Shown here: positions 4,039 through 8,312 of the stretch, piece after piece | Position numbering within the stretch: the first letter of the stretch is position 1 | Layout: every line of letters starts with the position of its first letter | Assembly (NCBI GenBank): GCA_046758465.1 | Contig: JBHIAG010000089.1 | Coordinates: 1 to 8,312 of the forward strand | Origin: JBHIAG01 sp046758465 | GTDB lineage: Bacteria; Acidobacteriota; Terriglobia; Acidiferrales; 2-02-FULL-67-57 | Direction: 5' to 3' | Length of the DNA: 8,312 nucleotides | The notes under the pieces: model-generated | What the model saw: the letters and a program-made list of their open reading frames with translations, nothing else | Databases searched by the model: none | What the model was told of the DNA's origin: nothing | Program-made: the position numbers and the translations under genes

Positions 4039-5541
4039 GTGCGCTCACCCTTTGGGTCTGAACCCATCGCTGCCGTTATCGCCGAGTCCACGCCGCAAGC
4101 ATTTCGGCGGGCGCTCGTGCGTGCCGAGCGCCGCGCGCGTGTTGTCGAGTTGCGCCTCGATGCGCTCGGCAGCGTCGCCGCCATTGTCCGGCTGCTTGGG
4201 AGCCTGCCGCGACGCTCCTCCCGCGTCACCCGCATCGCCACCTGCCGCACGCGGCGGGCCGGTGGCGGCTTCACCCCCGGCGCCGCAGCCCAACTGGCGC
4301 TGCTGCGGCTGGCCGCGCGGGTGGGCTGCGAGTGGGTGGATGTGGAAGCCGAAAGCCTCACGCCGTTCCGCGCTTCTCTCCGCCGCGAACTCCTGCGCGG
4401 CGTCCGCCGGATTGTTTCTTTCCACGACTTCCGCCGCACGCCTGCGAACCTCCCCCGCCTCTACACGCGCCTGGCAGGCCTGGGCGGCGACCTGGTCAAG
4501 ATCGCCGTCACACCCCGCCGGCAGCGCGATAACCTGGCCGTGCTGCGGCTCGCTCGCCGGCGCCGCGGCAAGGTGATCGCACTCGCGATGGGTACCTGCG
4601 GGATTCCTTCCCGCGTCCTCGGCTTGCGTGCTGGGAGCGCGTTGACCTACGCTGCACTCGATGCCGGTCCGACGACTGCACCGGGGCAATTGCGGCTCAG
4701 CCAGTTGCGCGACCTCTACCGGCCCCATTGCCTCAATACGCGCACACGCCTCTACGGTGTCATCGGTAACCCTATCGTTCACTCGCTTTCACCCGCCATG
4801 CAGAACGCCGCCTTGCAGGCGGCTCGCCTGAACGCCGTCTACCTACCGTTTGAGGTGCGCGACCTCAGCGACTTCCTGGCCTGCTGCCCGCAACTCGGCG
4901 TCGCAGGCTTCAGTGTCACCCTGCCCCACAAGCAGGCCATCCTGCGCTACCTCGACGACTGCGATCCGGTGGCCGAGAACATCGGCGCGGTCAACACCGT
5001 GGTGGTGCGCGGCGGCAAGCGGCTCTACGGCTACAACACCGACTACGTCGGCGTGCTGCGCACGTTGGCGCATTACGTGCCGCTCGAGGGAGCGCAGGTC
5101 TTGATTCTGGGCGCGGGTGGCGCGGCGCGTGCCGTGGCCTTTGCCCTGGCCACCGCCGGCGCCTTCGTCAGCATCAGCGCGCGGCGGCGGGGGCGGGCAC
5201 GCGCGCTGGCGCGAGCCTTGGGCGGGGAAGCGCTGTCCCGCTCTGCGGGACGGCGCTTTGACGCCATCGTCAACTGCACACCCGTGGGGATGTCGCCCGA
5301 GGAGGAGGCTTCTCCGCTCGCCGCGAGCGAGCTGAACGCACGGGTCGTCTTTGACCTGGTTTACAATCCGCTCGAAACCAAACTGCTGCGGCTGGCGCGT
5401 CAGCGGGGAGCGGTGGCGGTGCCGGGTTGGCAGATGCTGGTCGAGCAAGGCGCGGCCCAGTTTGAAATCTGGACCGGCCTGCGCGCGCCCCTGGCGGTGA
5501 TGCGCCGCGCCGTGTTGCGCGTGTTGCGGCGAACGCAATGA
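4039..5541 (+). CDS. aroDE: Bifunctional 3-dehydroquinate dehydratase (type I) / shikimate dehydrogenase
   Basis: A 500-residue fusion covering two consecutive shikimate-pathway steps: dehydration of 3-dehydroquinate, then NADPH-dependent reduction of 3-dehydroshikimate to shikimate. N-terminal AroD (about 8-228): ELRLD (37-41), DVE with Glu103, SFHDF with His129, VKIAV with the Schiff-base Lys154, Arg192 in PSR, and Gln217 in APGQ, so the type I active site looks complete. C-terminal AroE (about 236-500): YGVIGNPIVHSLSP (239-252) with the substrate-binding serines 249 and 251, FSVTLPHK with catalytic Lys298, NTD with Asp335, the nucleotide loop GAGGAA (358-363), and NCTPVGM (412-418). The same domain order is known from plants and some bacteria. 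The usual NRT phosphate-binding motif of AroE reads SARRRGRA here. Start: GTG with GGAG at 4029-4032, 6 nt upstream. The stop overlaps the trpE start (ATGA). A hairpin repeat is translated at residues about 400-405. Confidence 0.94.
   Translation: MRSPFGSEPIAAVIAESTPQAFRRALVRAERRARVVELRLDALGSVAAIVRLLGSLPRRSSRVTRIATCRTRRAGGGFTPGAAAQLALLRLAARVGCEWVDVEAESLTPFRASLRRELLRGVRRIVSFHDFRRTPANLPRLYTRLAGLGGDLVKIAVTPRRQRDNLAVLRLARRRRGKVIALAMGTCGIPSRVLGLRAGSALTYAALDAGPTTAPGQLRLSQLRDLYRPHCLNTRTRLYGVIGNPIVHSLSPAMQNAALQAARLNAVYLPFEVRDLSDFLACCPQLGVAGFSVTLPHKQAILRYLDDCDPVAENIGAVNTVVVRGGKRLYGYNTDYVGVLRTLAHYVPLEGAQVLILGAGGAARAVAFALATAGAFVSISARRRGRARALARALGGEALSRSAGRRFDAIVNCTPVGMSPEEEASPLAASELNARVVFDLVYNPLETKLLRLARQRGAVAVPGWQMLVEQGAAQFEIWTGLRAPLAVMRRAVLRVLRRTQ
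5235..5251. repeat. Hairpin repeat inside the aroE domain
   Basis: A perfect inverted repeat, GTCCCGC-TCT-GCGGGAC, with 7-bp arms and a 3-nt loop. The arms equal the outer 7 bases of the 28-bp palindrome at 513-540, and the core CCCGCTCTGCGGG equals the reverse complement of 634-646. It encodes about residues 400-405, between the cofactor-binding segment and NCTPVGM, where AroE proteins vary. Confidence 0.6.
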
Positions 5542-7061
5542 TTACGCCCGATTTAAAAACCGTTTCGAAGCTGGCCCGGCGGGGTAATGTCATCCCCATC
5601 TGCCGGCGCATCACCGCCGACCTGCTGACCCCGGTCTCGGCCTACCTGAGCCTGGCGCGCGCCAGTGCGCACTCCTTCCTGCTTGAAAGTATCGAGGGCG
5701 GGGAGAAGATTGCCCGCTACAGTTTTATGGGCGCTGACCCCTACCGCATCATCCATTACCGCCTGCGGAACGGGCAGGCAGGCGGGCCGGTGGCAGAAAT
5801 TTTTGAGTCGGGCCACCGGCGCGAGTATCGCGGGAATATCTTTTCTCTATTGCGGGAGATGACCCGCGAGTACCAGCCCGTGCGCGTCGCTGGCTTGCCG
5901 CCCTTCTCGGCGGGTGCGGTGGGCTACTTTGGCTACGACGTTGTTCGTCTGCTCGAACGGCTCCCGGAGCGAGCGACCGATGACCTGGGGCTCGACGATG
6001 CCCGGCTGATGTTTTTCTCGCACCTGCTGGCCTTCGACCACGTCCAGCAGCAACTCCTGCTCATCGCCAACGTCTTCCGCGACCACGGCCACGCCAGCCT
6101 GGCGCAGAAATATCGGTACGCCTGCGAGTCGCTGCGGGCGCTCGAAGCCCGGCTCGCCCGCCCCATCGGCACGGGCGGAGCCCGCCTGCCGCGCCGCGTG
6201 CGTGCCCGGGGAAGGGCGGCGCCGCCCAGGCTGCACTCAAATTTTCGCCCGGCCGACTACCTGGCTGCGGTGCGCCGCGTCAAACGCTACATTCGCGCCG
6301 GCGACATCTACCAGGTGGTGCTCTCGCAGCGCTTCCAGCGGCGCGTGCGCACCGACCCGTTCTCGATCTATCGCGCCCTGCGCATTGTCAATCCCTCACC
6401 GTATATGTATTTCTTGCATCTGGGCGATCTTGACGTAGTGGGGTCCTCGCCCGAGATGCTGGTGAAAGTGCAGGGCCGGACGGCGCTCTACCGGCCCATC
6501 GCCGGCACGCGAGCCCGTGGCAAGACCGAGGAAGAAGACCGGCGGCTGGAACAGCAGCTCTGCCAGTCGGTCAAGGAACGCGCCGAGCACATCATGCTGG
6601 TGGACTTGGGGCGGAACGACTTGGGGCGGGTGTGCGCGTACGGGACGGTAAAGGTGGAGGAGTTGATGTTTGTTGAGCGCTACTCGCACGTGATGCATCT
6701 GGTCTCGAGCCTGCGGGGGCGGCTGCGGGCGGGCGTGGACTGCTTCGACGCGCTCGCGGCCTGCTTCCCGGCCGGCACGGTTACGGGCGCGCCCAAAGTG
6801 CGGGCGATGGAAATCATCGAGGAGCTCGAACCCAGCCGCCGCGGCGTCTATTCCGGTTGTGTCTGTTATCTGGATTTTTCCGGCAGTCTGGACTCCTGCA
6901 TCGCAATCCGCACCATGGTGGTGCGCGAGGGGGTGGCGTATCTGCAGGCGGGCGGCGGCGTGGTGGCTGATTCGCGCCCCCAGCGCGAATACCAGGAGAC
7001 AGTCAATAAAGCGCGGGCCCTGGTGGCGGCGCTGGAGCTGGCCGAGCGCGGCCTGACGTAG
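5538..7061 (+). CDS. trpE: Anthranilate synthase component I
   Basis: A 507-residue chorismate-utilising enzyme; with the glutaminase TrpG it turns chorismate and glutamine into anthranilate, the first committed step of tryptophan synthesis. The N-terminal domain carries LLESIEGGEKIARYSF (48-63); the LLES motif is the site of tryptophan feedback inhibition in this family, so the enzyme is probably allosterically controlled. The catalytic domain contains GDIYQVVLSQRF (255-266), PIAGTRARG (320-328), HIMLVDLGRNDLGRV (351-365), PAGTVTGAPK (411-420) and AGGGVVADS (471-479), all as expected for TrpE. Length is normal. The ATG at 5538 overlaps the aroDE stop as ATGA with no clear Shine-Dalgarno, so translation is probably coupled to aroDE. 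Codons for residues 74-84 (around LRNGQAGGP) coincide with a copy of a dispersed palindromic repeat. PabB is the main alternative, but the LLES context and adjacent trpG favour TrpE. Confidence 0.95.
   Translation: MITPDLKTVSKLARRGNVIPICRRITADLLTPVSAYLSLARASAHSFLLESIEGGEKIARYSFMGADPYRIIHYRLRNGQAGGPVAEIFESGHRREYRGNIFSLLREMTREYQPVRVAGLPPFSAGAVGYFGYDVVRLLERLPERATDDLGLDDARLMFFSHLLAFDHVQQQLLLIANVFRDHGHASLAQKYRYACESLRALEARLARPIGTGGARLPRRVRARGRAAPPRLHSNFRPADYLAAVRRVKRYIRAGDIYQVVLSQRFQRRVRTDPFSIYRALRIVNPSPYMYFLHLGDLDVVGSSPEMLVKVQGRTALYRPIAGTRARGKTEEEDRRLEQQLCQSVKERAEHIMLVDLGRNDLGRVCAYGTVKVEELMFVERYSHVMHLVSSLRGRLRAGVDCFDALAACFPAGTVTGAPKVRAMEIIEELEPSRRGVYSGCVCYLDFSGSLDSCIAIRTMVVREGVAYLQAGGGVVADSRPQREYQETVNKARALVAALELAERGLT
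5759..5788 (-). repeat. REP-like hairpin module, copy B, inside trpE
   Basis: Read on the minus strand, 5788-5759 matches 554-586 of the kbl-pgsA intergenic element: shared blocks GGCCCGCCTGCC, TGCCCG and CCGCAGGCGG in the same order. The differences are a 4-nt TACC missing here and one extra T. It also forms its own hairpin, GCCTGC (5761-5766) with GCAGGC (5774-5779). It encodes roughly TrpE residues 74-84, a variable part of the N-terminal domain, and keeps the frame. Confidence 0.65.
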
Positions 7062-7065
7062 TACC

Positions 7066-7086
7066 AAGGTACAAAGTACAAGGTAC
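7066..7086 (+). repeat. Three tandem heptamers forming the trpE-trpG spacer and trpG ribosome binding site
   Basis: AAGGTAC (7066-7072), AAAGTAC (7073-7079) and AAGGTAC (7080-7086) stand in tandem and end directly at the trpG ATG (7087). They occupy 21 of the 25 nt between the genes. The only Shine-Dalgarno-like bases, AAGG at 7080-7083 (3 nt from ATG) and 7066-7069, are part of the repeat. GTACC-AA-GGTAC (7061-7072) is also palindromic. Gain or loss of a unit would move the upstream AAGG but leave the last one in place. Confidence 0.8.
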
Positions 7087-7653
<567 letters not shown>

Positions 7654-7680
7654 GCTTTGCGATTCGCATGGCCACTGGGT

Positions 7681-7733
7681 AGGGCAAGCCCTTGGGCCGT
7701 GCCACAGAGTGCGATGGGAGTACGGCGTACGGC
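7681..7733. repeat. Short inverted repeat and heptamer duplication downstream of trpG
   Basis: AGGGC-AA-GCCCT (7681-7692) is a small perfect inverted repeat with no T-run, so not a convincing terminator. GTACGGC occurs twice in exact tandem at 7720-7726 and 7727-7733. I see no gene between 7654 and 8049; this 396-bp gap holds these items, the hairpin repeat at 7764-7851 and a set of nested inverted repeats after it. Confidence 0.5.
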
Positions 7734-7763
7734 GCGGCAAGGCCTCGTCCGATCCGACGGTAT

Positions 7764-7851
7764 TGTCATTCCGAGCGGAGCGAGGAATCTGCTTTTCTTT
7801 CTCCCTACGTGGGGGAAACAAGCAGATCCCTCGCTGGCGCTCGGGATGACA
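7764..7851. repeat. 88-bp hairpin-forming intergenic repeat
   Basis: The left arm (7764-7794, beginning TGTCATTCCGAGCG) and right arm (7820-7851, ending CGCTCGGGATGACA) are nearly perfect inverted repeats about 31-32 bp long, with one single-base gap and a few differences. The 25-nt middle has a further stem, TTTCTCCC (7798-7805) with GGGGGAAA (7811-7818), closing on TACGT. As RNA it would form one long hairpin. I recall similar TGTCATTCCGAGCG...GGATGACA sequences scattered between genes in several bacterial phyla, but cannot check that here. Open frames across it are artefacts of the repeat. Confidence 0.82.
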
Positions 7852-7948
7852 GGCGAGTGGTGCCAGTGCGTCCACGCAGACGCGAGTACCGTCCTCTTTG
7901 CCTCGCGAACGTAGAGGACGAAGCGGCCTAGCATGCCTGCCACTCGCT
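7852..7948 (+). other. Nested inverted repeats, possible structured RNA or leader
   Basis: GCGAGTGG (7853-7860) can pair with CCACTCGC (7940-7947), enclosing two further stems: GCGTC/GACGC (7868-7872, 7879-7883) and CGTCCTCT/AGAGGACG (7890-7897, 7913-7920). A small CCCC/GGGG stem (7960-7963, 7970-7973) follows. The fold would be multibranched, but it matches no RNA family I recognise and lacks tRNA proportions. By a rough count one 8-bp inverted repeat in 200 bases is expected about 0.3 times by chance, more in GC-rich DNA, so this is only suggestive. Confidence 0.25.
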
Positions 7949-7970
7949 CAGCCCGGTGGCCCCTGTCACG

Positions 7971-8001
7971 GGGACAACGGTGAGCGTTGCGCGCCTATGG
8001 T
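7971..8001 (+). promoter_or_regulatory. Weak candidate promoter for the Cys-rich small protein gene
   Basis: A -10-like TATGGT (7996-8001) with only a poor -35 candidate, GGGACA (7971-7976), at a long 19-nt spacing. A start near 8008 would give a leader of about 40 nt. No better pair was seen close to the gene. Confidence 0.25.
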
Positions 8002-8049
8002 AAGCTAGCGTGCGCGTTCAGCGGGACGTTCTAGGAGGCGAAGGCAGCG

Positions 8050-8295
8050 ATGGCGCTCGTACCCATCAAGACCTCGACCGGGACCGGCTACTGCGACTGC
8101 ATCTGCGGCTGCTACGAGCTCGTTGTCGTGCGCGACGAAGAGACCAGCAAGGGCTTCTGCAAACGTTGTTCCGAGGAACACATCGAGCGCAATCGTGAAC
8201 TTGTCCGCAAGATGCCGAAGAAGGAGCCCACCTGGAAGTCAAAGCCGCTGCCGCCCAGCGCGCGTGCCCCGGGGAGCGAAGAGTACCGCCGCTAG
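8050..8295 (+). CDS. Small Cys-rich protein of unknown function, possible zinc-binding
   Basis: An 81-residue protein that I do not recognise. It is likely a real gene: AGGAGG (8033-8038) and GAAGG (8040-8044) precede the ATG, and cysteines are strikingly ordered. C15, C17, C19 and C21 alternate as CDCICGC; after a 15-residue stretch (YELVVVRDEETSKGF) comes C37-K-R-C40, followed by His44. This spacing suggests one or two bound metal ions, as in small zinc ribbons, but that is inference. Residues about 41-60 are highly charged and probably helical, and the tail (about 60-81) is rich in P, K, S and R and probably disordered. No signal peptide or membrane segment is seen, so it is presumably cytoplasmic. 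It follows a 396-bp gap after trpG and is probably transcribed alone. Its right-hand neighbour is outside the window. Confidence 0.7.
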   Translation: MALVPIKTSTGTGYCDCICGCYELVVVRDEETSKGFCKRCSEEHIERNRELVRKMPKKEPTWKSKPLPPSARAPGSEEYRR

Positions 8296-8297
8296 TC

Positions 8298-8309
8298 AGT
8301 TTCGAAACT
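8298..8309. repeat. 12-bp palindrome after the last gene, at the window edge
   Basis: AGTTTCGAAACT is a perfect palindrome starting 2 bp after the TAG of the small Cys-rich gene. It could be part of a terminator or operator, but the window ends 3 bases later, so nothing more can be said. Confidence 0.35.
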
Positions 8310-8312
8310 CGA

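Noticed and set aside
3819..4061. Possible tryptophan leader peptide before aroDE
   Set aside because: The open frames here hold at most an isolated Trp codon and no terminator/antiterminator with a T-run follows, so attenuation is not supported.
4045..4782. Minus-strand frame opposite aroDE, and similar ones opposite trpE and trpG
   Set aside because: All are antisense shadows of enzymes with intact catalytic motifs; no independent start signal or domain.

Overview
The window is 8.3 kb of GC-rich bacterial chromosome with dense housekeeping genes and short repeat-filled gaps. The best guess for the source is an Acidobacteriota-like bacterium. This rests on protein style only: a Thermus-type KBL/BioF enzyme, an OmpA/Pal-family protein with a proline-rich linker and an Ig-like module, and a fused AroD-AroE. 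No rRNA or tRNA is present to confirm it.

Layout, left to right. (1) The 3' end of a PLP-dependent glycine C-acetyltransferase (kbl), cut by the window edge. (2) A 320-bp gap filled by a non-coding, palindrome-rich element of about 212 bp. It has imperfect 14-bp terminal inverted repeats and lies between 11-bp direct repeats, and it ends next to a near-consensus sigma-70 promoter. (3) That promoter reads into pgsA (phosphatidylglycerophosphate synthase), which overlaps an AMMECR1-domain gene (amrA) by 20 nt. (4) A gap holding a small octamer duplication and, on the minus strand, what looks like a short remnant of a TolB-like/FlgO-like domain gene. (5) A minus-strand gene for a secreted OmpA/Pal-family envelope protein with its own TTGACA promoter. 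(6) A divergent intergenic region, then a plus-strand operon: a bifunctional 3-dehydroquinate dehydratase/shikimate dehydrogenase, trpE (overlapping it by ATGA) and trpG. (7) A 396-bp gap with a heptamer duplication, an 88-bp hairpin repeat and a set of nested inverted repeats. (8) A small Cys-rich protein gene with a strong ribosome binding site.

How the genes work together: the aroDE-trpE-trpG operon joins two shikimate-pathway steps to the first committed step of tryptophan synthesis, with glutaminase and synthase subunits side by side. pgsA and the Pal-like protein both serve the cell envelope but sit in separate convergent units. No trpD, trpC or other trp gene follows trpG inside the window.

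I did not find a defence system, CRISPR array or clearly new gene system. The most interesting signal is the repeat biology. Palindromic modules of the intergenic element near position 500-650 recur, one inside trpE (5759-5788) and one inside aroDE (5235-5251), where they are translated. Very short tandem duplications of 7-8 bp also occur in three gaps, one exactly filling the trpE-trpG spacer up to the start codon.
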